Part shown: piece by piece, positions 1-11,954 of the stretch
How positions within the stretch are numbered: the first letter of the stretch is position 1
How the letters are laid out: each line of letters opens with the position of its first letter
Source of the DNA: Bryum argenteum
Lineage: Eukaryota; Streptophyta; Bryopsida; Bryales; Bryaceae
DNA: 64,000 bases
NCBI GenBank assembly: GCA_037043015.1
Contig: CM073329.1
Span: 5,782,648-5,846,647 of the forward strand
Direction of reading: 5' to 3'
The notes under the pieces: model-generated
Databases searched by the model: none
What the model saw: the letters and a program-made list of their open reading frames with translations, nothing else
Told to the model about the DNA's origin: nothing
Translations under genes and position numbers: made by a program

Positions 1-118
1 CAAGCGTTGGATCATCACTAGATGTGAGATCATAACATTTGAAGTTGACTGTAAAACTTTTTTTTTTGGCCTTGGTGGTAAAAAAACGAATGAGTGGTTG
101 TGGTCATTTAGGGGTTAG
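1..118. repeat. right end of a TTAACCCCTAAA-type dispersed repeat
   Basis: The segment ends in a TTTAGGGGTTAG motif preceded by a 'ttgtggtcat' stretch. The right ends of the elements at 41237 and 57921 read nearly the same way. The left part lies outside the window, so only this terminus can be recognised. The assignment rests on the terminal motif alone. Confidence 0.35.
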
Positions 119-249
119 CGGACAAGAAGTTTGAAAGGCCCATGGAAAAAATATCATGAAAAAATCAATTTGTCTTTTGTAACACTAGGCTTCATACTCT
201 CACCCCATTTGCGATGAACGCATAGACTCACAAGAGAACCAGTTTCTTA

Positions 250-549
250 GGGCCACTTTATACTTGGGGCCGGATTGAGGGCCGGCCCGAATTCTTCAAA
301 TTTCAACCAATAGGATGGCTCGATTCTTTCAAATCGGGCCCCAGGACTTTATACTAGGGCCCGCTTGAAACTTCAACTTATCCTATGTGGCATCCTACGT
401 GACATTGTTTTGGCGCCAAAATGTTCGGGCCCAAGTGATGCAATTGGGACAAGGTTTACCCGATCCCGAACTTCCCACCTTGGGCCCAAACCCTAGCCGT
501 TCAATCCGGCACGCTCTCCGGCCGGCCCCAACTTGTGTATAAAGTGGGC
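250..549 (+). mobile_element. MITE, PIF/Harbinger-like GGGCC family, copy 1
   Basis: A 300-bp element begins GGGCCACTTTATACTTGG and ends in the imperfect inverted repeat GTATAAAGTGGGC. It is preceded by TTA; the right flank is degraded (ATC). It has no coding capacity. It is closely similar to 32338-32608 in the same orientation and to 52324-52695 in the opposite orientation. GGGCC-type ends with TTA target duplications are typical of PIF/Harbinger (Tourist) MITEs, which is the basis of the class call. Confidence 0.7.
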
Positions 550-1599
550 ATCAATTGGAAGATCCACACTACACTCACGTAAAATTTGAACCATTACATA
601 TTCTTCTTCTGGAAGATCGTAACGGTCAAAGTTGGTTGTATAATTTTTTCCTCTGGGAAACCCCAAAAACTCATTTTGGGTTTCTTGGACATTTAGGGGC
701 TAGAGACTCATTTTCTTTTTCTTTTTTTCATTTTCAAGAATGGATTAATAACGAAGTTTAATGAAGACTAACCACCCACAAAATAAAAAACGCACACACA
801 CAAACTAAGAAGAAGACGACAAACATCCAATGTGTATCGTTATCTTGCCCATGAGTGTAGTAGCTGAAACTACGGTACCAACAAACGCTTTAATCCAAAA
901 ATTTGATTTTCCGATAAAAATCTCAAACTAACCCACACTCTTGAAACATGTAAGTAACTTTAGGTACAAATGAGTGGCATGGGCATCATGACCCCTCCCC
1001 CACGGACGTCCTTTCTATTTGTACTCCTCATCCCGGAGATGTAAGAGGCTTTTTACTGTCCACACTCTCGGCCATAGTGATATTTATGCTTACTCTAGAA
1101 ACCATACGACAAGACATACGGTACATTTTTACTCTAAGTTGGTTGTATTTAGCAATTTAAATAGCAATGAGGATTGCACAAAAACGAGTTCCAAAGCAAA
1201 GGATAGTAATGCCGCAAATTTTGTCCTCTTGGGTAATACATGCATGCTATGGTACAACATTACATTCCATGCAATTAAACGACACTTTTAGTAGACTCGC
1301 CCTTGACACATTGTATTCCATATGCACCGTTGATGTGGTCATACTTGAGGCCGGAATAAGTCAAAGTAGTGCTCCACAAGAATGAGGGGCTGTTTTTTCT
1401 CATTGGAAAAAGCTAGGCTCTATGATAGATTTGCTCTTTTGGGGGACATGGATGGGAGAATTTTCAAGCCTTTTGGACCCCCCTTTCCCCCTTTTTGAGG
1501 AAAAAGGTTTGTGGGTATAAGTTATGCATGGGTACCCTTGAAATCTGGTAATCAAAGAGAGGAGTAACACTGTTCACAAATATGTAGTTATGGCTGTTA
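550..1599. other. spacer, no gene recognised
   Basis: AT-rich sequence with only short, unconvincing reading frames. I recognise no conserved protein, tRNA or repeat terminus here. Confidence 0.5.
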
Positions 1600-2335
1600 G
1601 AGCAAGCCCATGCCCAGCCCGCATTGTGGGCTGGAGAGTGGAGCCTTGTTTGGGGTGTGAGGAGCCCCAACCCACACACTATCCCTGTAACCCAGTCAAG
1701 AGGGTTGAGGTCTCCTAAATTCTGGAACATCATAACTCCAAGTTTTTTCGTGCCTTCATTCACATGTTAGCTTCCCTATTAACCGATGAAAGAGTGCCAC
1801 GTGGCAACGACCTTATTGGCAAAAAAAATATTAACCGGCTTGTCAACAAATGTGATTGGTGAGCGTCTTCTTTTTCTCTGCCGTGTCTCTTGGCCAGGGG
1901 TACGATTGCGATGCTCGACCGAGGGGCGCCTGCAAGCTTTTTGTGCAGCCAAGCGGCCCCGCCCAACGAGCATCGCCCACAATCTTTTTCATGTAGTCGA
2001 GCGACACGTCTGACACAGAGGGTTGAGCATGCTATGTGGAACCCCAACTCACATACTATTCCTAGTACTCGGTCAAGAGGGTTGAGGTCTCATGAATTCT
2101 AGGACACCATAACTCTAAGTTATCCCGTGCATCATTCACATTTTAGCATCCCCGTTAACCAATGGAAGAGTGCCATGTGTCAGACATTCTATTATAACCA
2201 GCTTGTCAGCAAATGAGATTGGTGAGCGACCTTTTTCTCCGCCCTGTCTAGCCTAGGGTTGTGACACCCCGCCGAGTGGCACCTGCAAACTTTTCATGCA
2301 GCAGCCCCACATGAAGCACAGGGTTGAGCATGCTC
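1600..2335. mobile_element. GAGCATG-family MITE, two copies in tandem
   Basis: The segment starts TTA|GAGCAAGCCC and ends GAGCATGCTC|TAA. It holds two diverged head-to-tail copies: about 1655-2034 and 2038-2335 share the order 'ccccaac..cacac.ctat', 'gtcaagagggttgaggtct', 'aagagtgcca.gtg' and 'gggttgagcatgct'. The same internal text occurs inverted in the clean single copy at 53161-53561. It is non-coding. The flanks TTA and TAA are not a true direct duplication, as expected if two insertions merged. Confidence 0.55.
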
Positions 2336-4064
2336 TAAGTACATGATGCACCTATCATACTTTGATATTGAGGTAAATGAGATATTGTTAAGTGGGATTT
2401 ATATCTATGGTCAAACTATACTTTATATTCTATACAAAAGCAGTAAGATGTTTTAGATTTTTTTAAAAAAAATACCAAGTTACAAATATTTCATTTCATT
2501 GCTATTCTAAAATTTGGGGCTTAGCTTTTGACTTCTGTAGACATGTGGACGAAAGGGACTTATATCTTAATGATGGTTGTTCTTAGATAATAGACTTCCC
2601 TACATATCACTTTGTATTGGAATCCCAACAAGATCATTTATAACCATTTTATAGAGCTATTAACTCTGACCTATTCTTGGAGATTGATATGGTCTTTTGC
2701 CATTTTGCGCACTCTAGTTTCTTGGGTTAAAATTAATATTTTTGACTGAGATTTTTAATGAGTATTCCCTATACTACAAGGTGTGTGTGTGCAACAAATT
2801 GCAAAGTCAAATTCAAATCTTAGAGTTTTTTAATGCAAATTTTAGATTCCACACCCTAGGCGGGCAGAAAAAAACTTCTTATTTTGAGTTCTTTTTTAGA
2901 AAACATATAAATATGTATGCTCAAAACTGAATCATTATTTGAGTTTTAAATGGCCTAAGTAAAAAACTCTACCAATTCTACAAGGGCAGCATCCAAACTT
3001 TACAAGAGCACAAGCTTCAAAGTTTTAGAAATTTTAGTAGAAACTTAGGATGTTACAATCTTGCAAATGATAAACATCCAATGGTTGGACCAATAACTAA
3101 AAATAGGCTTCTTAGTAAGAATGATCTTACGGTTGGAAATTTTTAAAGAGTTTGAAATTTTGCTCCACACTTTCGGGAGTACATAGATGTAAAAAATTGC
3201 AGTATTGAGGATTCAAGCTCCAAAAAAACACAAGGAAATTTAGGGGTTCATAAATTAAACTTTCCAGTTTTATGAAGTTCAGTCAATTTCTAAGCAACAA
3301 CTACGGTAGTATGATTGGACTACCTAAAATCACCAGGGGACCCAAAAGCGCTCTGTACCTCATTTGTAGATTGTGAAAATACAGATGTACCTCATTTGTA
3401 TATAACACAATTGGGTCAAATCTTACTTAGCACTTTGGAATTTTGTATAATATTCACAAATGCGAATTACATGTTGCAAATTTTTGCAATCCTCCTGAAA
3501 ACCTATTTCGAATGTGGTCATAATTTTATTTTGAATTTACTAGTGCTAAAAATAGGTCAGATCTCTTAAGTTGGTACTTTTAGGACACTCAAGCTTATTG
3601 TTTAGAATGTGCAGTTCACCATTCCCTTCACCCCTGAACTTTATGTGTCCGAGCCGGGATTTTTGGTGAAACTTCGCGATTTTGGACAAAGTCAGCGTAA
3701 GGAGGATCAGCAACAATGTGGATTGATGTGAGCTCATGAGGAAAGCTCTTCCGTCCGGGGCCCTCCATGATGGCTCTTCCGTCGGGGGCCCCTCCATGAT
3801 GGTATGCTCTTAGCTGGCCGTGAAGAGGAAGGCACCTCTCACCTCACCGTGGAGATTTGGAATCTCTATGACAAAATCATTGTAGACGGTGTCTGGTGGA
3901 TTTGCATGGGTACGTACACACACACACACCACTGTCATCACTTGCCAGACGATCAGTTCTCATTCAATTTAAAGCATCTAAGCCCCCCCCTCCCCCCCAC
4001 CCATCATGCTTAATGGTCAAACAGAATTTTGACTATTGAAGATTAGGTTCTTAAACCCACCCGA
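2336..4064. other. AT-rich spacer with small tandem repeats
   Basis: No gene is recognised. A 28-bp unit containing 'ctccatgatgg' is repeated twice at 3745-3800. A short CA run lies at about 3914-3929, and a C-rich tract at about 3980-4003. The short reading frames here show no recognisable motif. Confidence 0.45.
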
Positions 4065-5400
4065 GGGCCGGTTTACACTACGGTGGAGAAGTCCACCGGT
4101 CAAGAAAAAAACAGGGCGTTTCTCCATTGTGATTGGTCGAAAATGCCATTCTTGACTTTACACTTGGTGAAGAAATCAAAGGTGATGAACTTTTGTCATG
4201 GATGAAACAATGACATGGCTGCTTAGGTGGCGGTACTTTGTGCTCAAGACCTTCTCTGGAGAAGGTCTCGTCAACAAAACATTTATTTTCAAAAACGAAT
4301 CTCGGCCGTAGATCTCACATCTGACTTTCAAACTACTAAGGTTTAGGTCATCAAGACTTGAACCCTTGTACCTCATGACTACCAACCATGCCCCCCAAGG
4401 TGGCCTTTCATCACCACCTACTCCATGTATCCCAAATCACTTGGGATTGTATATATACACTTCCTACTCTAACTCCACATGCTGTAGTAAATTTTTCAAA
4501 GCCATGTTGAAGGCTTAGAGCTCATTTTTTCGGCATTTTATCATCTTTTCGTGCACTTAAGCACGTAGTGTATTAGAATTGATATTTATTAGGTGTTGAT
4601 ATATGGGTTCGACTTTCTGCACGAGTGATAGTGACAATTCTTGGATTTTCACGTACGGCCGAGGCATGTCGAAAGAAATTTGAGATAGGTTTCAACATTA
4701 CAAGGAGGACAAACTTGCTAACTTGATTACATAAATTGTCCACCATGAATGTAAGTTTTGTTATTTGATTGATCATTGGTGGTATCAAATCGGTTTCGTT
4801 ATGAAACATATGAGTGTACAACACTAGTTGAGGAGGACAAGAAAATCTAACAAATGCTAATGAAGATGAAATTCAACCGGTCACTACCATTCAATCCGCA
4901 TTATCAAGTGCCTCAAAAAAAAAAAAAAAAAAAATCAAATCCAAGATCTGCATTACTATTTTTGAATAACATTGAACATAATATGACCATGGCATGTTTT
5001 TATACTATTTAAAGTAAAATAAACCATCAAAATTATTAGTCTGCGGCACAAGTCGATAATACAATTAATTTGAAGTTTACTCAATTTGCCATACATAAGC
5101 ATATTGATTTTTATGAAAAGAAAAATTGTTGATGTATCTTCATACAATGTGAATGTAGAAAATTATGATTATTTATCACAAAAAAATTTCACCATTAGGT
5201 GAGCTTCTCTTCACCGGTGGACATCACCGCTAAACTTCTCCTCTTGGTGTTTAGACTACAACCGGTCAAGACTCCTTAAGAAATTGTTTATTGCATTTAA
5301 TTCTTCTCCGGCACATTCACCATTTGCCTCATATAACCATGTCTTGGCCAAGCATTCTTGACCGACCAGAGGCCTTCTCCACCGTTGTGTAGACTGGCCC
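4065..5400. mobile_element. approximately 1.3-kb TIR element with GGGCC ends
   Basis: The left end GGGCCGGTTTACACTACGG is the inverted counterpart of the right end, which reads GTGTAGACTGGCCC on the plus strand. The inverted repeat runs for about 25-30 bp and includes GGTGGAGAAG. An internal partial copy of the end (clustered 'cttctcttcaccggtgg') occurs around 5200-5285. There is an A-run at about 4914-4934. No transposase frame is visible, so it is non-autonomous. The GGGCC terminus resembles the PIF/Harbinger-like family above, but I see no clean TTA duplication. Confidence 0.55.
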
Positions 5401-5863
5401 TAAAGATCATTGATTCAAAATTGTCTAAAGTCTCAATTGTAAGGATTATTTGGAAACTTAAACCCACCTAAAAGATCCTTGATTCAAAATCATCTAAATT
5501 TTCAATTGTAAGGATTAATTGGAAACTTATCCAACCGTTGGGAGCTTAAATTTGACTATGTCCTGCAAAGATTTGAAGCGTTGATTCTTCTTCATTTGCG
5601 AGATTATAACAGTCGAAGATATTTTTTGGGGAATTTTAAAAACCCGGTTCGTGTTTTAAAGATCTTCCGGGGTTGATGGGGAGAGAGAAGTTTATTTACC
5701 GCTACGTCGAAAATGATCGTAACCCCTATACATGTTTGTAGAGAGACTCGGAAAATTTAGAGGTAATACAATACCACGCGGATGGAATTGACTAGGAACC
5801 ATCATCATTTTCTAGCATAAGTCACGCTCTCAAGCATAAACCACTCTCCCTCATTATCAAGTA
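5401..5863. repeat. spacer with fragment of the 'accgttgga' dispersed family
   Basis: Around 5410-5660 the text (phrases such as 'cattgattcaaaatt.tctaaa', 'ccaaccgttgggag', 'cttcatttgcgagattataac') resembles the internal parts of the elements at 6398-6600 and 31557-31823, in the same orientation as 6398-6600. No ends are recognisable, so it is a decayed fragment. Confidence 0.35.
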
Positions 5864-5964
5864 CTCCCTCCGTCCCATTTATATTGTTCAATAGGTTCTC
5901 TCAAATCTACATTGCAAGGTAGAATGAGAGAACCTACGTGACAATATAAATGGGATAGAGGGAG
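5864..5964. mobile_element. Stowaway-type MITE (Tc1/mariner)
   Basis: A 101-bp element is flanked on both sides by TA. It starts CTCCCTCCGTCCCATTTATA and ends with the inverted equivalent TATAAATGGGATAGAGGGAG. CTCCCTCCGTCCC is the classic Stowaway terminal repeat of plants. The interior is a near-palindrome centred on 'tctctcaaatctacattgcaaggtagaatgagaga'-like arms, so the transcript would fold into a hairpin. Confidence 0.9.
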
Positions 5965-6397
5965 TATAATTTTCTAGATATAATTTTGAATAATAAGGCT
6001 GCCCCTATTATCAAGATACCGTATGTTCTAGAATGTTCATTTTTTTTAGTTACTTTTGACCCAATAAAATGTCTATATTATCGATTAGGGAAACAAAACC
6101 GCACCCCCTTTCCAAAAGTATGTGCCATCTCTCATGCATTGGGAACATGGTTCCTTTTTCCATGGCCGAGGGACACCGCGAAAATTTTGAAATTCTGATG
6201 CGCAAACATGGGAATGATTTTCAAGGCAGAAACACTCGGACCATGTTTCAAGATGCCGAGAATGGATCCCAGGCAGATTTGTTGTTGTCCAGTCTGTATT
6301 CGTGATCTTTGATATTTCCTGCTTTTGAGACGGCCACGAGTGGAAATTTTGATGATGTGGGGGGGCTTCGCTCATTGGCACTATAACATAATGTTTA

Positions 6398-6600
6398 TTA
6401 ACCCCTAAATTCCCTTGTTGCAAAACGGTGTAAGTCACAGAATTTGACCTTCCTTCAGATTAAGCTCAAAAAATCTCAATCTAAACATTATTTTAAATAT
6501 TCAATCGTAAGATCTCAAAGTTCACTTGACATTCTTCTCACATACCAAATTTGAACCGTTCATTCTTCCTCATTTGTGAGACTATAATGGTAAAAGCTTT
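6398..6600 (-). mobile_element. TTAACCCCTAAA-terminated repeat (minus-oriented copy)
   Basis: It begins TTAACCCCTAAATTCCC and then reads as the inverse of the element at 31557-31823. Shared blocks on the minus strand are 'tttgaccattataatctcac', 'gaacggttcaaattt' and 'atcttacg.ttga'. The far end is not clear. It has no coding potential. Confidence 0.55.
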
Positions 6601-7702
6601 CATTACAACTGGGGAGCTAGCTAGATCGGTCCGTTCGAGAAGGAGTTAGAACAACCATGATTGATCAACCATGTTAGATTGTTGTTATTGTCCGTGTTAC
6701 TGGTCCCAGGAAATCATTTTAGCTCCGCCACGGCGACATTTGCTCGAGCTTTTATATCGTGTGAACGAAACCTCTCTCTGCATATCTGATTTTTGAGGTT
6801 GCTTAACCCTGGAACGTCGGAGCGGCCATTTTATGTCCGATGAACAGAACATTTTCACTGTAACCTATTATTGCGGGATGAATTTCATTCATGATTTTTG
6901 TAATTGGATTTATGAATGATAATAGCATATCATGGAATTTATTTGAGGTCATTTAAGGTATTTTCTAAGATCACATGTGGTATGAAAGTTGAAAGAATGG
7001 TTAAAAACAAGTCACCACACAGTGCATTTCTGCAACTTTTTCCTACTTTTATTAAGTCTCAAATTTAGGCAACTAAATGATCTCTTTTGAGTTCAAGCTC
7101 AATTCATAAAATGAATCTTACCAAGTCTTGTTTCTACTCCAAGTTAGAATTTCAAGAAATTCCTAATATCTAGTGATTTACTGACACCTTAAGTTTACAT
7201 GCCTATAGGGTCTCTTTCTCAATTTTCAAATATAGCATGACACGAAACCATGGATTACACCATGCTATTCTTCACTACAATGTCCCCTTATTCCAAAAAT
7301 TTCAGATTTTTTGAAAGTGATTTGTATTTGATATGAATTATTTTTGGTTTTTCTTTGAAAATTCACTTGAATTTCAAATCTTCCCAAAAAAATCTGAAAT
7401 TTTTACAGCATATGAAAAGCATGTGATCACATCTACGAAAAATAAAATAAAATATTTTACTTTCAGGTAAAGTGGCGAAATGGAGGATTCAGAGTAAGAC
7501 ATATCAAAGTTCAGGCCACGGTTATGGGCTCCGACGTTCTAGGGTTAAAAGAGCAACTTGTAATCTCAATTGACACGTTTCTCTCAATTTCCACTCGTGG
7601 CTGGTTACGAACAATAATGTTCATGCACTTTGCTATCACGGTGAGTAATTGACTTGGTATTGTCTTGTTGCTATCACAAATCGACCACATCAATTAAGGT
7701 AG
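6601..7702. other. spacer, no gene recognised
   Basis: AT-rich sequence without recognisable coding motifs, RNA genes or transposon ends. Confidence 0.4.
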
Positions 7703-8079
7703 AAGTACCTAAAACCACCAGCACCCCCAGTATCAACCTATAGGTCTCCCCATAACTGCACCTAGCCTGAACTAGGATTGTCAGAACACTCAATTCAAAC
7801 TGACCAATCAAAACAATAAAAAAGCTGGTGGTTTTGGGTCGAATCATGAATGGAAATTTGTACCAGCTAAGGTGGTTTTTGCATACCCTGTAGGTTGATT
7901 ACTGGTCTTGCAGTACTTTACTGTTTGAAAATTTGTACTAATTCATGTGTTTTACAAAAAAATATTAAAAAATTACAAACCTTCCTAAAAACTATCTTGC
8001 CACCCCAAAAAATTACCCACTATAGATAGACCAGCTACAAATGGGCGAATTTTCTTATGTTGGTGGTTATGGGTACTTT
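7703..8079. repeat. approximately 377-bp segment bounded by inverted repeats
   Basis: The left boundary AAGTACCTAAAACCACCA is matched on the opposite strand by the right boundary, which reads TGGTGGTTATGGGTACTT. A further partial copy of the arm occurs near 7825. No target duplication is obvious. It may be a decayed MITE. Confidence 0.4.
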
Positions 8080-8574
8080 GACCGTAGTCGCGGTAATGGC
8101 AGAGTGCATACACATTTTTTTAGTTCATAATGTCACACCTAACCTTTATACTATTTCCCTCATTCCAATGTAATACTAAAGAAGAAGAGGGTGAGCGTGA
8201 ATAAAGTGTCCGTTCGACCTACCCTTGATGATATGCCCACATGACATAACAACAGTGGACAATGTAATACTACCCTATATTCTCTGCCTCTGATCTTGTC
8301 ACCATGGGCTATAGTGGGTTGTATTCTATTATGATATTAAAATGACATTATCTCCACATGAAATACTCTCCTTGATTAATTGTAATATATTGGGTGAGAT
8401 TTATTTTCAAGCATTTAGTTCAACCCTTAATACCTAAATTTTTGTAAAATCTGAATCGGTTTTTGAGGGTTTTGTAGAGCTTCTTTTTACCTCACTTTGA
8501 ATATTATGATATCATAATAAATAAAGTAATCAATGGTGAAAAGTGAAACATGACTAGTGAATTAAGTTGTCTTT
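8080..8574. repeat. spacer with SINE-tail-like fragment at 8183-8230
   Basis: The block GTGAATAAAGTGTCCGTTCG followed by 'acctacccttgatgatatgccca' is shared with 26580-26630 (inverted). The first part matches the 3' region of the tRNA-derived SINE at 58022-58362. The remainder is AT-rich spacer with nothing recognisable. Confidence 0.4.
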
Positions 8575-8774
8575 AAGATCTTACGGATGGATTAACTCTT
8601 AACTTTCCGGTTTCCAGAAATGTAATTTTCTTGTTCTTGTAAGAGAAGAAAAACTCATCCAACTTTGAAGTGATAATCTCACAAAAGAAAAAGAATCAAC
8701 AGTTCGGGTTTAAAATGTGAGTACATTGTCAAGTTAGCTTTGAGATGTACGGTCGGAATACATTCATACCCTCA
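8575..8774 (-). repeat. fragment of the 'atcttacgg' dispersed family
   Basis: Phrases shared with 6398-6600 and 31557-31823 ('agatcttacggatgga', 'caactttgaagtgataatctcac') mark a decayed copy. The ends are not recognised. Confidence 0.3.
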
Positions 8775-9007
8775 TTAACCCCTAAAGGTCTGAGCGTGTC
8801 GTGGCGACGAGTAGAATACGGTGTATTTTGGTTGTATTTGGAGTGAATGCACACCTTTAATGGGGTTGAGTTCAAAGAAGAAGTTGACATTTGAATTAAT
8901 GCGGTGCTAGTGAGCTATTACGATTCCAGTTTAGAGTTTCTTGTTGGTAGCAAATCCTAATTATACGACAGCGTACATACTATCCCCAAGGGACTTTTAA
9001 GGGTTAA
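8775..9007. mobile_element. 233-bp TTAA-bounded MITE
   Basis: It starts TTAACCCCTAAAGGTC and ends with the inverted form GACTTTTAAGGGTTAA. The terminal TTAA at 9004-9007 is at the same time the left TTAA of the next element (9004-9966). This is what one expects if TTAA is the duplicated target and one element landed in the TTAA edge of another. It is non-coding. Confidence 0.6.
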
Positions 9008-9966
9008 CCCCTATACGTCCATAGTGTTGAAAAGCGACATTTTGGATAAAGGGCTGAAACTCTCAAGAACCATAGATTCTTCATTCAAAGTTGATTTTGG
9101 ACAAAATTGGTTGGGAAGGGTCCCAAATCATGTCTAGTTTGTGTAGTGAAATTCTTGTATGGGTTTATGGCATGCATTTTAGTGAAGGCAACTTTCGTTT
9201 TAGGGTTTTTTCAAACATAAGCCATGTTTTACTAATTCAAGCCAATTATGTGAAACCATAAACAGTCTTCATGAATTTCTTTTACATGCATATGATTTTA
9301 AGATAATTTCCAATTGGGAGATTCAAAATATTTCTAGTTGGAGAATTTTTGGTCCCATTTATTCTAGTATTTGAGTTGTTATGATGTCTCTAGAATAAAA
9401 AATTTGATAATATACATGATTTCTGTATCTCCTTCATCCACATTTGGATTCAAACTTCATTCATTGAGATTCTAATTTGAGCCTAGTTCTTGTGGTAAGA
9501 ATATCTTCTTGAACTAAAATGTGAGGAATATATGAGATTTATATCAATGCAAGGGGTCTAGTTTTGGACAATTTTCCTTTTGTAAATGTTTTCGCACTTT
9601 TCACTATTGCAAGGCAGTATGAGAGCCAAGACATTTTTTTGATGAACTTTTTTGGTACAAGAGCTTCTTTGCAATGAAGGTGAACAACTTATTAGTTGGA
9701 GATTTTTTCATTGTTGTAGCTTTGTTGATAGAATTTCCACACCAAAGTGAAAATGATTAAATTTGTACCATGTTTGATAGTGATACATCATGATCTCGTA
9801 ATTTTTGAGGCCTCATGACTCAAATTTTGGTTCACACAACCTACAACAAATCCATTGAAAGTTTGTATGGATGAGATCTAAGTAGCTCATCTTTATTTTC
9901 ATCTATGACACTCTTTTTGAAAATGTTTTTTTTGTCCAAAAGTACCCAAAGATGTATAAGTGTTAA
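9004..9966 (+). mobile_element. approximately 1-kb TTAA-bounded modular repeat, copy A
   Basis: The left end TTAACCCCTATACGTCC is followed by the 'gttgaaaagcgacattttgga' block. The right end is degenerate and finishes in TTAA at 9963-9966. The interior has the same block order as 37657-38638: 'tcttcattcaaag', 'gtctagtttgtgt', 'catgcattttagtgaaggcaac', 'catgttttac', and a second 'ccttcatccac' module. There is no protein-coding capacity. Confidence 0.6.
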
Positions 9967-10947
9967 GATTTTTTTAAAACGAGGAGTAAACTTCTTACGA
10001 ATACCGTAGGTTGATAACAGCTTCCGTAGTAATTGTTAAAAAATAAAAAATCAAAGTGAATGAGAAATTTTTGTGTGGGGAAAAAAATGCATGGAAGAAA
10101 TGGAACTTTTCTAACTATAGCATGTTCCACGTTGAATTTTTAAGATTGATTAACCACGACGTATTTGTGTCCTCCAAACACGCACAAAAAAAGGTGAATT
10201 TAAATGGGGACAGGGAACTCAGGACTGCAATCGGTAGGAACTGTCTTGGAGATGAACTTAGAAGCGCCCTCAATTTGTCGAATATTTGAAAGCCTTCTCA
10301 AACTTTTGAACATTCATGCCAAAAAAGACTAAAAAATTACTTGCCAAAATAATCAACTCTAACACTGAGAAAATTGCTACTACAGGGCATAAATTGGACG
10401 TTACACTAGAAATTCCATTTATTATCATCTTCTACATGTTTTACTAATTACCTCTCTCTCTCTTTTTGTCTCTATTGGCTTTTCTGTCTTTGATATTGCG
10501 GTAGCGAGAGCGTATCGTCAAGAATATAGAACATGAGGATTTGGGAGCATGATTAAATATTCATTATCTTGTATGGAGTTACGGTGCCCATCTATCTCCT
10601 TGCGCCGTTCGCCATTCTTGCTTGAATATTGATCGAATGCCAATCAATTGCAGCAACAACGATGTCTGGATGTCCGTTACGGAGGATCGCCATTGTAACC
10701 TATTATTAGTTTTAGAATGAGCATGTTGGCGGGACTCAAGTACCATAGGAATATTCCAATTTTGCAAATATCATCTGTTTGAACAACTAAGAAAAAACAA
10801 TTGCTTTTTCAGAATCTCCTTGTTGAGATGCATTCAAAGTATATAGTTATTTTTATCGTATAGAGTTCAGAAGAGGTGCAACATAATTTTGAAGTTACTC
10901 TTAGAAATTTTTGGAACCCCCTAGCCCCCCACCACATGAATTAGTTT
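9967..10947. other. spacer, no gene recognised
   Basis: AT-rich sequence with a short CT run near 10453-10464. Frames of up to 77 codons show no motif or codon pattern suggesting a gene. Confidence 0.4.
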
Positions 10948-11404
10948 GAGCATCCCCAATGGTTCCGCGCCATTGGGATGCGCTAACAGATAATGGCGAG
11001 GGACGTACCCGAGCGTGGAACAAAATAGAGGGTTTTGGCCCCAATGGAAGCTCGCTACAGAGCCCCCCAAACGGCCTTGGTGTGGTGACGTGGCAGGGCC
11101 GGGCCGTTCAACATGCCCTTGTGGCTGGGGAGGGTGGGGCCTTGCATTTGTGATCGGGTTCGTCGTGCTTTCTTTCTCATCAAAGTCCCTTCCCGCCTGA
11201 AGAGCTGCCATCATGGCGTTGACTACGCAATAGAGTGTGGAAAATGTTTTCCTGCAACTAGAGAAAACTTGGCGTGAGCGGGGCTGCAATAGAGTGCCGC
11301 GGAAAGGTGGAGGGAGGGGTGGCGCAGCCATTGGGGTCCTGTTTTAGTGCGGGCCCGCCAATTACCGTTGCCAAGGGCCGTTCGCGTGGCTAATGGGGAT
11401 GCTC
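10948..11404. mobile_element. 457-bp GC-rich MITE with GAGCATCCCC ends
   Basis: The left end GAGCATCCCCAATGG is matched by the inverted right end GGGGATGCTC. The left end also folds on itself, because a second inverted 'ccattgggatgcgc' follows after seven bases. It is markedly GC-richer than its surroundings. GAGCATC-type ends are common in plant PIF/Harbinger MITEs, but no TTA duplication is visible. The long frames inside it are read from the GC-rich repeat and are not genes. Confidence 0.6.
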
Positions 11405-11954
11405 CTATTTGAATGAATATAAGCCAAGCCGCTATCAACCTACAATAAATGGAAGGAATGCTAAGCACACAAAATGACACTTGTGGGTATATAATTTTAA
11501 AATGGCTGCAGCCATGATTGTGAAAAGAGTCGGTGCTAAAGTATGGACCATAAGGTCACATTACTGGATGGAAGACTTTTTGACCTTCTTTGACTTTGTC
11601 ACCTCCAAGACCAAGTCATTACATGAGAGTTTCTTAAATTTTAATATTAGGAATGACCATACCAAAAGACGATCATTAATTCTTTCAGGGATGATAGAAC
11701 TCAATTTCACCCTTTTCGAATTTGTAATGTGAAAGAGGGTCAACTATTTAAACCTCTATTTTCAGATGCCCTTCTTAAAAACACGTGAAAATAATCAATG
11801 AAAGTACATTCTTTTAAATTTATCTAAAATCATATATCTACTTCGAGCTATGTTGGTTTATGTGCATTAGTTAACTTTATTTTTATAGGACTTAGAGTAT
11901 CTCTATCCATATATTATGATATGACACAACAAGATGGAATAAGGCTGTAAGAGA
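11405..11954. other. spacer, no gene recognised
   Basis: AT-rich sequence. A loose inverted repeat ('tttgaccttctttgactttg' near 11580 against 'gtgaaagagggtcaac' near 11730) is too imperfect to call. Confidence 0.35.

Noticed and set aside
6085..6438. 117-codon minus-strand frame
   Set aside because: Overlaps the end of a TTAA repeat and shows no motif.
10921..11331. 136-codon minus-strand frame and overlapping plus frames
   Set aside because: They lie inside the GC-rich MITE 10948-11404, where few stops occur by chance.
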